Assembly: GCA_001986395.2 (NCBI GenBank)
Contig: MQVO02000004.1
Location: forward strand, 620,001 to 684,000
DNA length: 64,000 nucleotides
Direction: 5' to 3'
From: Irpex lacteus
Taxonomy: Eukaryota > Basidiomycota > Agaricomycetes > Polyporales > Irpicaceae
Position 1 is the stretch's first letter, and the number at the start of each line of letters is the position of its first letter. Both the position numbers and the translations under genes were made by a program. This document shows, one piece after another, positions 13,066-25,180 of the stretch. The notes below the pieces were generated by a model, which was not told where the DNA came from, did not search any database, and was given only the letters and a program-made list of their open reading frames with translations.

Positions 13066-16000
13066 CTACAAAAAACTGCCAACCTTGACAGGTTTCCGCA
13101 CAGCAGCAGAGTTCCCCTCATTAAACCTATAACTCACACCACCCTTCTTCTTCTCTTGTGCCTTACTGCTGACACTCGCAGGCTTATTCTTATTCTTATT
13201 CCCAGCACCAGGCCCGGTCGTCTTAGGAACAATCGGCCGCCCGAAGAAGTCCACTGCAACCTTCGAAGGGGGAGGATCGTCAGCACACGAATGCACGTAT
13301 GTCTGGATGTGAAATTGACAACAACGCGTACCTTCTCTGCGACGGGCTCCCGACGAGCACGCTTGATGACACCAGATGCGGACTGTCCGGCCACCAACGT
13401 CCCTTCACTCGACACTGGCACATTGTCGTCTTGTCCCTTCGTCCTGTGGGCACACATTAATGCCTGACACCACTTGAAATCTGCTTAGCAGATAGATAGA
13501 CTCACTTGGACGGTGCGAAGAAACTGCCCTTCGACTTCTCCACGGGCACACCATCAACTTGGTGATTATTGATTAATCGAGCGTCAATCTGCCGGGCCAC
13601 AGAGATGAGCATACTTTGTGATAGTACGGAAGGTGTCCGCAAAGCAAGGAGACTTACCTCAGACGCCACGAGGTGCCGCACGGCATATCTTGATATTGCG
13701 ATATCGGCTGCCCGTTTCCCATCGTATGTGACGAAGGTGTCTATAGGCCTGGGAGTATCGATGGGTGCATGGGTCAGCTATACATAGAACAGAACAGACG
13801 ACCAGAACGAGAGAATAGAAAACGATACCCAAATGAGAGAGCAGAAACGGCAGACAGATAACTCACGGGTCCAGACGGTACATCAGCTGTCCCTCTTCTG
13901 ATCTCTCCTGTATGAACCGAAGCTCCAGCGCAGCCATGATGTCTACCAGTCTTGAGAGTACGGCGCGCTCGTCTGGCTTGATGACTTGTTGGTTGACCTA
14001 CATGTTGCGATTATCGATCAGAGGTCAGTAAATGTAGTGTATATCCGAGTGAGTAATTTAGCACATACCGGACGGAGAGGCGGGGAGATAATCCTATTGA
14101 TCAGAGGCGCAAGTTCGAGCTGGATAATCTCCTGGCTCGCCAAATGCCTGTAAGCCCCGCCATTCCGCATACAAGCGGTCCTCAAACACTTTGCGAGTGA
14201 CTTGTACACTTCATCGTTAGTCTGTGTCTTCGTATAATTCTACTCATATTCCATCATCCGCAAGGTTAGATCCACCGATGTGTTAAAAATATAAACACCC
14301 GCAGGACGTACCTCCCAATCAGCCTTCGGCCGTTCAACCTTCTCAGCCCCCCGTTCCTGGAACAGCGGGTAAAACGGCACAAGTGTATACGGCAAGTACT
14401 GCAACAGCGTGTACTCCCGTTCACTGCGCATCTCGCCTGAGAGAAGGTCGTACGTCGAGAGCCACTCGTTCGCTTTGAGGTACCGTGTGAAGTTGGCGTC
14501 GTGTTTGCGGAGGGTTGCGTAGTGTTCAAAGCATCCTTAATGTGGGACGATCATTCAGTAAGGAATGTAATAGAAAACTGTCAATTATGCTGGCGAGTCA
14601 CTCACCAACAGCAACCTTATCCATACTCCCACTAGCCTCAATCTCCCGACTAAGCCGCCCAACATACCTCGCCTCCTCCTCCTCCCCCATCCCGCGATCC
14701 TTCGCGCGCTTACGCGACATGGGCGCGAACAAATCGTTCAGGACCGCCACCTGGGAGACGTCCGCCTCTTTCATGCCTGCTGTGGCGGTGCGTATGACTG
14801 TCTCTGTGACTTCTACGTTGCGCGCTTTTATGAGCTGTTGAGCGTAATTAGTGAGATATGCTCTACTCAGAGAGAGGGGAAGAGAACTTGGGGCGATACA
14901 CACCTGAAGAGTATTCAAACACCCCCTCAAATCCCCCTGCGCAAGCCCCACCAGCGTAGTCAACGCCCTCCCCTCCGCCTTCAACCCCTCACTCTCACAA
15001 ACCTCCTTCAGCCTCTTCACAAGTCTGAAATCGTTCGGCCGGTTGAACCGGATGATACGTGCGTGCGGACGCAGCTTGGTGAGGGAGCTGGCGTAGAGGT
15101 CGTTGCAGATGCAGATGATTGGGCGGAGGAGGGGGCGGTGGGGGTGGGGGTCGTTTTTCTTTGCTAACAGACAGTAGATAGAGTGAATCAGATTTAGCTT
15201 CTGAGTAGATAGAGTAATTGACTCACTTCGCTTCTTAGGCTTGTCCTGCGTTAGCTGTATCAATTTCGCGATAAACCCTGCTGACTATCCGAGCGTCCAA
15301 AGCCCAATGAGTAAATACTCTGAGTGATATTTATATCCGACGTACGTTCTCCCCACCACCAGTAGCCCCGTCGATCTCATCCACAACCACCAACGTCGGC
15401 TTCGCGCTGTTGATCTTCGAGCCAGATTCGAGAGCTGGTCGGATGCGCTCGTCGACTACTTGTGCTGAACGTGCGTCGCTGCACGCGAATTTAGTTCCAA
15501 TCAATGAGCATATGGGATGTCTGAGTGAAAGGGGAAAGAGAAGGGGGAGACATACCTGGCGTTAATTTCATACACGCTGTACCCAGCCTGCTTCGCAACG
15601 ACATGCGCAAGCGTCGTCTTCCCGAGCCCAGGCGGTCCCGAGATCAACATAATCTGCACCAAGGTAAAGATAATTAGTAATCTTGTATTGAGCTTATACC
15701 ACCTGTCATCACAAGTCACTGAAGCACTCACCCTCTCCTGCGGTCTCCTCCACTCATCCACACTACTAGCATCCTCCTCCCTGACCCTCTTCTTCCCCCT
15801 ATTCCGTCCAAACACACAATAATCCCACTCCTTGACCCACGCCATCACTTCCCGGTGCACACGGTCGTCGCCTAGGAGGTCCGTGAAGCGTTGCGGGCGG
15901 TAGCGGTCTACCCAGAGGGTTGATTCGCTTGGTGTTGAGGTGGTTGAGGTTGAGGCGACGGGGGGTTGGTGGTCTCTGGTTTTGTGCGAGGGTGGTTAGT

Positions 16001-16955
16001 AGGGAGTGCAGGGGAGAGGAGTAGGGGAGGGAGAGGGAGAGGGAAGGGGAAGAGACGAACTGGATGGCTAGTTTGCTGGCTGCTTCTGAGGAGAGGTCGT
16101 CTAAAAGACGATGTATAGGTACATCTAATAGCTTAGACATATTCATATTCTGTCTTGAATCAGTCCTCTATGTCCCTTCTCAATGAGCCGAGCAGTCTCG
16201 CCCAGTTTATGGTCAAGTACGAACCGTCGTAGTGAAACTAAACTTCTTCAGCTTCTTCCTAAGGTACACAGACCTCCCGTCGAACGTCGTTGCCCGTACT
16301 GTAAGTCTAGGTACATTTGAGATAGCTGGGGTAGTAGTTGACGTTGATGTAGTAGCGGTGGGGACTTCTGTGTGTCTTGGCGGGTGTGTCTTCAGGAGGT
16401 CTCGTATTTCGGGGAACTCGTCGTCTATAGCGATTCATTGAATATGTGGTTTCTAATGAGAGCGAGCAACAACGACTTGCCTTGAGATTGAGAAGTTCCG
16501 AGTCCGGTACTTGTTGATGCCTGAGTTGAAGGTCCTACAATATTACAATCTCATTACTTTGTATTGCCTCCGCCACAGTGATATAAATGCGTACCAGCCT
16601 CGGAAGGTATATCCAAAAGTCCATTCGAAGTGAAGTCGTCATTCAGCAACGTAGCCTCTATAACAGCAGTAGATATCTCCATGAAAACTCGTCAATCTAT
16701 ACAGAGCTGGAACGCACCTCCAAACCCTACATCCTCCACTTCAATCCGTCGCGTCTCCGCATCTAGCATACTTGCATCCCCCTCGCCAGACGACGCGTCT
16801 CCCAGCAGCCCATTAGCCGTAAACCCTTCAGTTGTGCCTCCGCTTCGTATTTTCGCCGCGTTCACAGAGAAGGGCGTGTCCGTGTCCTGTATATCCATGG
16901 GGTCGTCCAGAAGCAGAGTGGGCTCTCCGAACGAGCTGCTTTGCACCTCTGTCAT
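13066..16955 (-). CDS. CTF18: CTF18, alternative clamp-loader large subunit
   Basis: An AAA+ ATPase of the CTF18-RFC complex, which loads PCNA and supports cohesion and replication checkpoints in the nucleus. Eighteen exons join in phase: 16955-16718, 16657-16595, 16534-16481, 16424-16225, 16149-16061, 15975-15732, 15653-15556, 15478-15346, 15284-15227, 15163-14904, 14834-14606, 14535-14312, 14239-14069, 13997-13867, 13748-13658, 13588-13506, 13443-13332 and 13302-13066 (904 residues). RFC-type box WVDRYRPQRFTDLLGDD precedes Walker A GPPGLGKT (302-309) and Walker B VVVDEID (359-365). The C-terminus RFNEGNSAAVRKPVKVGSF is the CTF18 hallmark that binds its small partners. The intron after exon 3 has a GC donor. 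The 75-nt intron 16150-16224 is the least certain, because another frame inside it is open. Confidence 0.93.
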
Positions 16956-17415
16956 AGCTTCGACTATTGCAGATAGAGCCTAGTATCAGTAGAAAAAGTA
17001 ACCAAGCTTAAGGGAGTTGTGAGAACGTCGGGTACAGCTGTAAGTACTGGCTGGGTAACGCAGGAAGCAGAGAGCGCGACTGTCACACGAAACTCTGACT
17101 GAAAGGCGCCACGTGATCGTGACGGGGGTAACGATCTCCCTCAACGCTCTCTCGAGCTCCCTTGTCCTGACGCAGCGTCACACATCGTCAGAAATCACAA
17201 GAAAAAAATCCGGTACTGCATTACGATCCCATGATACTAATAATAATACACAAGACCAATGGCAAAATCTACCAAAAGGTGGGCATCAAGCGACTACTAC
17301 TTAGTAAGCACTACTAGATGAGGTATATCTCCAAGAATAATGTCAACTAAAGGTGGCGTGGCGTGAGTATGAGTGATGAGTGCAAAACGTAAGTGTGAAT
17401 ATGAGTGTATGGTCA
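16956..17415. other. CTF18 promoter region and transporter 3' UTR
   Basis: 460 bp without a supportable gene. An AT-rich stretch at 17200-17260 lies on the transporter's 3' side. Confidence 0.6.
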
Positions 17416-19948
17416 TCAAAGCACGTATCGGAACTCGCGGTTCTCAATGTCAGTCAAGTCAAGGAACGCCTGTACGAAGCAACAGCCACTAATCAGCACC
17501 GCAAACCACGACGAAGCAGAGAACAGAGAACAAAGACGAACCTTGTCAACTCTAACCTCCTCCTTCGTCCCATCCTCCCTCGTCTCCGTAATATACACCT
17601 CATCATGCGAAGCATCATACGGCTCCTCCTCCCTCTTCCGGTTCTCCCTCGCCAGATACACCCTCGTCACCATCATAAGCACAGCAGTCGCCGCCCAACA
17701 CGCGGACAGGATCGCCCATGGGATATGGTTCCTGTGGCGCCCAATTCAGTTCAACATCCAAAACTCCAAACTCTAATGATGGGATAGGCTGAGAGGGAGA
17801 GAGGGAGAGAAACGTACCTGGGCTGGTACTCCTTCTTCCAGTATTGCGGGCCGGCAGAGTTACCCACTGCGTATCCGATCATGACGATGGCGTTCATAGT
17901 CGTGCGCTTTGTATGGCCGGCGGTCACTGCAGCTGACCACGCGAGTATGATCACGAACGGCGCGATAGACGTGACTGTCAAAAACAAAACACACAGAAGT
18001 GCGATTCGTCAGCGGCAGAATACGGTTTAGATTGGATGGGGGAGTGACGTACTGGATATCCAGTAAGAAAAGAGCAGCCCAACTCTATGATGTGAAGAGA
18101 GGGCGTTGACGAGTATAGAGCCGAAGATGGCGACGGCGTATGCGAGAGTGCCTGAGTAGGCACGGAATTGCTTGAAGTACGTCGCGGTCGTGACAGTGCA
18201 GTAGATGACAATAACTAGAAACGGGACACCGATTAGCTTAGTTCGGAGGAGAGAAGATGAGGGGGATTTAGACGAACTTTCAACGACACCGTCAACACAA
18301 CCAATGAGTGTAGTCTGAATCGGGTTGAATCCGAACCCACTAACGATAATCTGACGCTGGTTGCTCAACTACGGACCGATCAAAGTCAAAGTCAGCACAA
18401 ATAAACTTCAGGAGGAGAAAGAAGACTCACAGAGTTCGTGACATTGCTAATCGCCGTGATGGCCATGAACAGTCAGTGTCCGTATATGCGTGTGCTCCGA
18501 TGGAGCGGAAGAGAAAAAGACGTACGAGATGGCGGACATGAAGAAGAAGAGGTACGTCTTGGGGTCTTTCAGACATTCAATGAACCTAATTCACAAGTAA
18601 AGTTCAAGTGAAGAGGTGAAGAGGATAAGAGGATGAGAGATGAGTAAAACGTCCGCGATCGGGGAAGCTCTCAGAAGCCCGAAAAACACTCAACTGGTTC
18701 CGCTTGAACGTCTTATTCTCGACTCCAGACTGGTTAACCTTGATTCGCTCGACGGCGATGATGCGTTCTTCGGGTGTGAGGAACCAGGCTGTGTGTGGGG
18801 AGTCTGGGAAGAAGAACCAGAAGACTACGGAGACGATGAGTGTGATCAGACCGGTGAAGATCATCAGCCTATATATAGATAGAAGTTTGGTCAGTGAGCT
18901 TTTGAGTTTGGGGAGGGTGGACGTACCATTGCCAGGGCATGAAGCTGTGGGTGTGTGAGTGGAGGAAGCCGTATGAGACTAGGCCGAGTAAGATAATGGC
19001 GGCGCCGTTCATGAGGACTAGAATCATCAAGTCTGTTAGCTAACGGTATTATATAGCGGGATAAATTGACGTACACCAGTAGCCTACTCGCTGTGACTGT
19101 TCCTGGCGAGTGTAGAACATCGAAGTCACAATCAAGAACCCAGGGGTGATCGCACCCTCACAGATACCCAAGAAAACACGGCAGGCGAAAAGCCCGCCGA
19201 AGCTCGTAGCTGCTGCGTGGCACAACAACGCCACAGCCCACACGAATATGTTGATACTACGTCAAAACGTTTAAGCTCGCCACGATGATACGTGAAGAAA
19301 TAGAAATTCTTCGTACCTCATCCACTTTGCTACGGGGAAGCGCTGCAGCGCCAGGTTTTGCGGCCATTCGAAGACGAGGAAGAAGAGATAGAATATCGTC
19401 CCTAGCCAGTTGAACTGGTTCTGGTTGATGTGCGTTCCTGCGCTGTGAGGGCGGGGGTAAGGAGAGTGTGCGGGGGATAGAGCGACTGGGGCACGTACAA
19501 GAGACCGAGGGGGACTGCTTGGCCTAGGGTTGTCTTGTCCGCGAACTGCATCCTAGGGTAGGAGGTAAGGTCTTTGCAGGGGCTGTAATCGTAGGGGACG
19601 GTGGACGTACATGTACATGGCTGCAATAAACTGGTTAGGAATATAGTAGAAGGAGGATGTGGAAGTAGTACTTACTGCACATCATGGGCATTAGCACCCA
19701 GTCAATCTTCCGTCTACAAGCAATGAAGAGGTCAATGTCACCAGTCGACCCATGAGCACTTCAAAAGGAACCTACCGGACCCTCGCAGCCTGCTCCGGCG
19801 TAAACTCGATCTCCTTGCCTGCGATAGCATGCGCCGCCACATCGACTGTCCTGCCCTCGACAGTCTTCTCTGTCGCCTCGGCGGTCGCGGGCCTAGCAGC
19901 ACCACTATAGTCAGCCTCGACTTTCTCTACCGAGCTTCGTTCGGACAT
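17416..19948 (-). CDS. major facilitator transporter, DAL5-like anion:cation symporter
   Basis: A plasma-membrane transporter of the fungal allantoate/nicotinate/pantothenate permease group. Fifteen exons agree in phase: 19948-19776, 19713-19676, 19620-19611, 19552-19499, 19442-19317, 19256-19075, 19017-18927, 18868-18695, 18585-18526, 18446-18431, 18368-18278, 18214-18053, 17974-17818, 17731-17542 and 17469-17416 (525 residues). MYMMQFADKTTLGQAVPLGL is the first-helix signature of this group. CRVFLGICEGAITPGF is helix 4 and NQRQIIVSGFGF lies in the second half. About twelve hydrophobic segments are visible, with a long hydrophilic N-terminus and a charged C-terminal tail. Exons 3 (10 nt) and 10 (16 nt) are microexons required for the conserved reading. 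The substrate is unknown: the group carries vitamins, allantoate, small peptides and carboxylates. Confidence 0.9.
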
Positions 19949-21800
19949 GGTAGCGACGTCGACGGCGGAGGATGCGAGGTGCAGAGCGCAGAGGAAGAGA
20001 AGAGGAGGACCGACCCTTCTTATATCCGAGGTGTGCGCTGCATCTGTTCAATGTGTCCAAATCCCTACCAAGGGGTGGGTGCTTCGGGGGCGCTAGAGAG
20101 TTAGTAAGTGATCGAAGTATGTTCCCACGGTTATGTTTAAGTTGTCCCATTAATTACCTCTTGCTTACTGTGGGTAAGAAACTTGAAGCTCCGACATAAA
20201 GCAGCGCCCACTTTGATTATCTTTCGTCTTGTCAGGGATGTGTTACCATCCATCAGACAACCCTTCGAATTCGCCGTCTGGTCCCATCCTACTCAATGGC
20301 GTGTGCCGGCTTTAGCAGGTGCACCTCACGTACCTGGCGTCAGGAACACCTTGAGTTGCCTTTCCCTCAAAAGATTGCACCCTCTGCGAAACGTCTTCTC
20401 ATCCTGGCTCCCGTCGACTTCGGTGGCCCGATGGTGGGTTCGAATCGTAAACTTTGAACGCTCTGCCACACCACGAGGCCCACTTCATATCTGACGAGCA
20501 CATTTCAGAGCACTGTAACTAGGCAGAATCAAATGCTTGGTGGAGCGTTCTATACTCTGTGAGTTTGCACGACATGTGTTCACCCAGCTCCCTCCGAGGA
20601 CGTCGGAACGGTTGACCAAGGCCCCGACAGCAGCCAGAAGCCACAATCGCTGTCTCGAATGAAACATGCGAGCAACAGCCTAAGCGTCCCACAGTGGCAT
20701 ATACATCTTCTGTAAGCAGACAGCGATGCGGATGCCCATCGCAATTAATTGTAGCTGCCGCGCTGCTCTTCACACTCACCTCCGAAGGCAATGGGTAAGC
20801 ACTTCCTCTTTCTCATTCTCGCGGATGATCTGATACTTCGAGCACAGGCCGAATATAAACGTGTCTTTGCGTCTCGCCGAAATGCCCATCTGAATGCGGC
20901 GTTCACGAACTCTCAAGGTTCGAGCACACGCCCCCATCTTCCGGGGCAGAGGATGCAGTGCTGCCGTGCGCGCCAGTGTCTAATAATGAGCTGCATCTGC
21001 TGCTTTCCGGAAGAGCTTGATTACTTTTCCGCCAACGCAGTGGTCCGAAGATCCTGGAGCGACCTTCGATCCCGGAGGCTGAGTACGTCGAGCTTTCATA
21101 AGACCATTCATCTCCTTTGAAGGCATGTCTGATGGGCTTCTGTGACAGACGCATCTTTGCATGACGTTGGCTTCTTTTGCTTCCAGCCGTCATGCCAGGC
21201 CTTCTGACGGTCGCTGTGCAAGGAATCATGGTCTTCGCGTGGTCAGAACACTCGAATTTTCTGCCTTGACGCTTGAGCGCTTGTGTATATTCAAGACAAC
21301 ACGATACTGGCCAATCTTTGTGATGAGGGAACTTTCGATATGCATACGATGTGATAGGATTCTGCTCAGCTTGCACCACCCCCTCGCCTCGCTTCAAGTC
21401 GTCCAGGCTCGCCACAATATGCAGATACTGATATCTTCAGCACATGTTAGAGTACCCCTCACTCGACAATTGTCTTGATAACACAGGGTCGATATCTCTA
21501 ACTCCCGAAGTATCCAGATTTTCAGGGCTGATCAAGATTTTTGTCGGGTTTCATGGCATTTGTTGGTTTTATCACCGAGTTTTGACAAGATATCTCGGCG
21601 ATCCCGACGGGATAAGCGCTTAGGGCAATGTGGATTGTCGAAACCTGGTATCGGTATCACTTTGAAGAGTTCTGCAGATGATAGATATAGCTACACTTGT
21701 ACAAATTCTAGTAACGAATACACACATTTCCATCCTACTTATTCAACAGCCAACACTCCACAGGGGATGCACCCTTTCCTAACTGCTTCAGCTCAACTTA
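19949..21800. other. gene-free stretch, 1.85 kb
   Basis: Overlapping open frames occur on both strands between 20480 and 21480, including one of 170 codons on the minus strand without an ATG. None shows a family motif or splice pattern. A GGTTCGAATC box at 20437-20446 resembles a tRNA T-loop, but the flanking stems do not pair. Confidence 0.5.
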
Positions 21801-24800
21801 TCAGAGGGGCCCTACTCCAAGAGGATCCGAAGATGGTGGTTTAGGAGGAGGCGTCGGACTCGCAGACGGTCGACCAGACGAATCCGACTTCCCCCACGTC
21901 GACAACTCACTGAACGACCCCAACGACGAAGGCATCGTCATACTCGACGACGTCTTCTCAGAGCGTAACGACGAGCTCTGCGTCCGTGAGGCAGGTATAG
22001 GCCTGGGCGTAGGGAGAGCTATAGTCGGATCAAGCGGTAGTTGGGATTCGGACTGTAATGGCGTTGCTATTGATTCTTTGGGCGGAAGCTGAGGAGACGA
22101 TGCCGAATCGACTATGGGGGACTGCTCGGGTGTGTCCCATGGATTATCGAGGAACATGGAAGGCAGTCCTGGCCGTGCTTTGGTAGTGGACCACGGGTTG
22201 ACCGTCCCCGATCCACCGGCAGTACCAAACGAATAAGCGTTCGAAGTCTGCAACTTGGGTGACCTGGTAGGCTCCGTCGAGTTCCACGCATTAATCTCCT
22301 CCCGACTCTTAAGTTCTCCACCCCCTTCAGTCGGAGTACCTAGTTCTCCTCCGACGGAGAGCTTGCCAAAGTCCTTCGCCATCCCTCCATATGCATCCTG
22401 CACGGCAGAGAGCGCGGCAGTCGCCCCAGAGGAGAAGCGTCCCCACATCGACTTCACGCCGGAGGATGAGAACAAGTCTTGTGAGGAGCCCCCGACCATG
22501 CTTCCCCGGGGGGAGGGTGGGGCGCGAGGGGCTAGCCTGCTTACGCGTGGCGATGGCGAGCGGGGTAGTGGGCTACTGCGTCCAGACCCGCGCAAAGCAT
22601 CTTCAGGACTGACTAAGCTATCGTGTCGTGTCCTAGACGAATGCGATGGCGCCGGTGAAGCAGCTCGCTGAATAGTAGAAGGCGTAGGCGTAGGAGTATC
22701 GCTGACGCTCATTGACAAGGGTGAGGGCGACGCTGAAGGTTGCGGTGGTGTTGGTATAGAGACGATAGCTGGGTCATCCTCGCTGTTTTCGATCGGTGCG
22801 ACGAATTCTGGATTCTGAGCCACCTGCCGCACGACGAATTTCCCGTTCATCTCCTCGTCTGTTCGTCCATATAGTTGGTACCAGAATCGAACGTCCTTGG
22901 GATTGATCATGAGAACACCTTGATCGGAACCTGGCTCGCGTCTGTCGGGAGCGTCAAGTGAGGGATCGTAGTCCGGATTCAGGTTGAGCTCTTTCTCCGG
23001 AGGCGAGTTGAAGAAGTCCCATATGCTGACTGTAGCCTCTGACGGTATCTGTCCATTCTCTCCAATCTTCCGTTCCCGTTCGCTGTTGAACAGGAAGTTT
23101 CCGGAATTGGCATGAATAGAGATGGTAGTGAAGTTGTCGGAGGAATCGTTCGTTGAACTCGAACCGCTCAGGGAACTGTCGCTGGACCTGCCGTACCGAC
23201 TCCAAGAATTGGTGAAACACTGGGCTCGTCTCTTGTATATGCTTCTGCGATGCAAATTTGTTCTGCACTGAAGCAAAGAACGCCTGTGCCGCTTCTGCTC
23301 CGCTCGCGTTGCTAATATCCGCTGGTGGAGAGACGAAGAACTTCTCCGACGAGAGGTGGCCACACCGATCCAAGAACTTGTGCCCAAACGACATCCAATC
23401 CTTCTCGACCAGGATTTGGAAGCCCTTGATTGTTCTGTAATACGGATCTAAGCAAACCTGCGAAAGCGCAGACAACTGTGCCGTCCGATCCCATCCATCG
23501 GAGCAGTGTATAAGCACATGCGACGAGTTAACGTGAACGTTCTTGACAATCAGGAGTGTACCCTCCATAATTGCTGACAGATGCCTCAGCCAGCCTGAGC
23601 GCCGTAGTGCCTGGCGATCAAGGATCGGCACGGTGGCGCTCTCCCCAGGAAGGTCTCCGTTGAGGCTGGAAGCTACAAGCTCCGTCTCACGAAGCGCGTC
23701 GACGACTTTGGCGAGTGAGTCGCGCATGGTGTGAATGTTGTCTATGCCGAGGTATGCTTTACGAGCTTCTTTATAATGGTCCATGTTCTCCGTACCGGCT
23801 CCCTTTGCGGTGTTGGCGACCGCGTTCGTGGTAGGTCGAGCGTCGATTATGATGTTGGTTGCAGTCGCGCCATATATTGGTCCGTTGGAGGCTCGCGACT
23901 CGGGGTTATGGTGGGACTGGAATATCGCCTCTACAAGCTTCTCGTCTTGTATTGATCGATTTTGAGTCAGTCCAACCATGGGTTGACTCGACCGTGTAAG
24001 TGTACCCTGTTTATAAGTATCAGGAGTTATTCGAAGATGAATAGAAGGCGAGCCAAACATAGTTTGCCCAGTGCAGGTAAGTAAGGACTGGCAGCCGTCC
24101 TTTACTTCGATACTTGATCGCGTATTGCAGCGTGGTATCGCTGATCCTTGTGGGAACTACCAGTTTGGATGGGTATGTCGAACAGAACTAAATGACTGGA
24201 TGTTATATATGAGAAGGATGGGTTTCATAATTGAGGCATACGTACTCCGTAATCCTTGTTGATATCCGTGAACCTCCACGCCTTCGTTCTGGTACCGACA
24301 CCCATCCTTCCGAACTCTTCTCTCGGTGAATATATTGACCACCCATTGGTAGCCGTGAAAGGTGGGTTGGGCACGTAATGGAATGCGTACAGCTGGGTAA
24401 CAGACGCTGGAATGCACAGTCAGAACACAACGTGGAGGACCGCGAAAGGGTACGTACTCGCGACAGTGAGATCTCGCACACTATCAAACACATCCAAAGC
24501 GTTCGAGTCTTCGGTGAATGATAGAGTAAACGTCTCAAACGACCGTGTGCGGAAGGTTATGGGGCTCTTGCCCTGCAGTGATTGTGGCATACGGGTGACC
24601 AAGGACATCAAGGGATATGGAACCTTGGCACAAAGTCAATCAGCCGTTACACGAGAAATCATGTTATACTCACCCATAACTCCTCCTTGTCCTTCTCCTC
24701 GTATGCGAATATGAGATGGTGCGCGGTCAAATGAACCGTGCCAGGGAGTGTCTTGCCAGATTTGCTGCACAGCACGCCATCCACCTATCAAAGTAAGATG

Positions 24801-24860
24801 CAATCCATAGTCTGCAGACGTCCTCTTGGTGCTAACCTTGGCTATTCGAATGGCGTCCAT
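21801..24860 (-). CDS. YMR1: myotubularin-family phosphoinositide 3-phosphatase, one apparent frameshift
   Basis: Removes the 3-phosphate from PI3P and PI(3,5)P2 on endosomal membranes. Exons: 24860-24837, 24784-24674, 24623-24458, 24406-24246, 24187-24059 and 24006-21801. The N-terminal PH-GRAM domain includes GTVHLTAHHLIFAYEE. The active site is HCSDGWDRT (C365-R371), the myotubularin form of CX5R. After CQF (about residue 498) the frame must shift by one base at 23100-23105 (minus-strand ttccggaa) to continue as GNFLFNSERER, which matches the family. Without the shift the protein ends about 50 codons later. Skipping one base gives 931 residues. The last 350 residues are low-complexity, rich in Ser, Pro and Thr. 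It shares a 320-bp divergent spacer with the metaxin gene. The shift may be an assembly indel or a real null allele. Confidence 0.88.
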
Positions 24861-25180
24861 ATTCGCTGATTCGAAGTAAGATGAGGCGTGGGGAGGTGAA
24901 TGGCTGTAGGGCACAGCTCGAGTGGGTCGCTATAAGCGCTCCATCCACTCATTGATAACGTTGACGCTCAAATCAGTCGAAATGATCGACAAGCTCAAGG
25001 AATCCCAATGTGACTTTGATTTGTTATGCAGGCAGCAACTCTGATGTCGTGGTCGTATTCAACATGAAGTATTGCACAAAACAAAGAGTTTGGATTGAGG
25101 TATTTCGATTAGCTATAGATTCAATGTGGGAAGATGTCACGGTCACAGACTAGTCACTTGAGGCATAGTCACGGTTTAGC

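Noticed and set aside
20420..20480. tRNA-like sequence with GGTTCGAATC box
   Set aside because: Neither strand forms a T-stem or a matching acceptor stem around the box.
20903..21415. 170-codon minus-strand open frame
   Set aside because: Starts without ATG and shows no domain, signal or splice neighbours.
22255..22671. 138-codon plus-strand frame
   Set aside because: Antisense shadow of the Ser/Pro-rich tail of the myotubularin gene.
24006..24060. ATG start MFGSPSIHL for the myotubularin gene
   Set aside because: The segment is an intron; upstream exons encode the conserved GRAM domain in phase.
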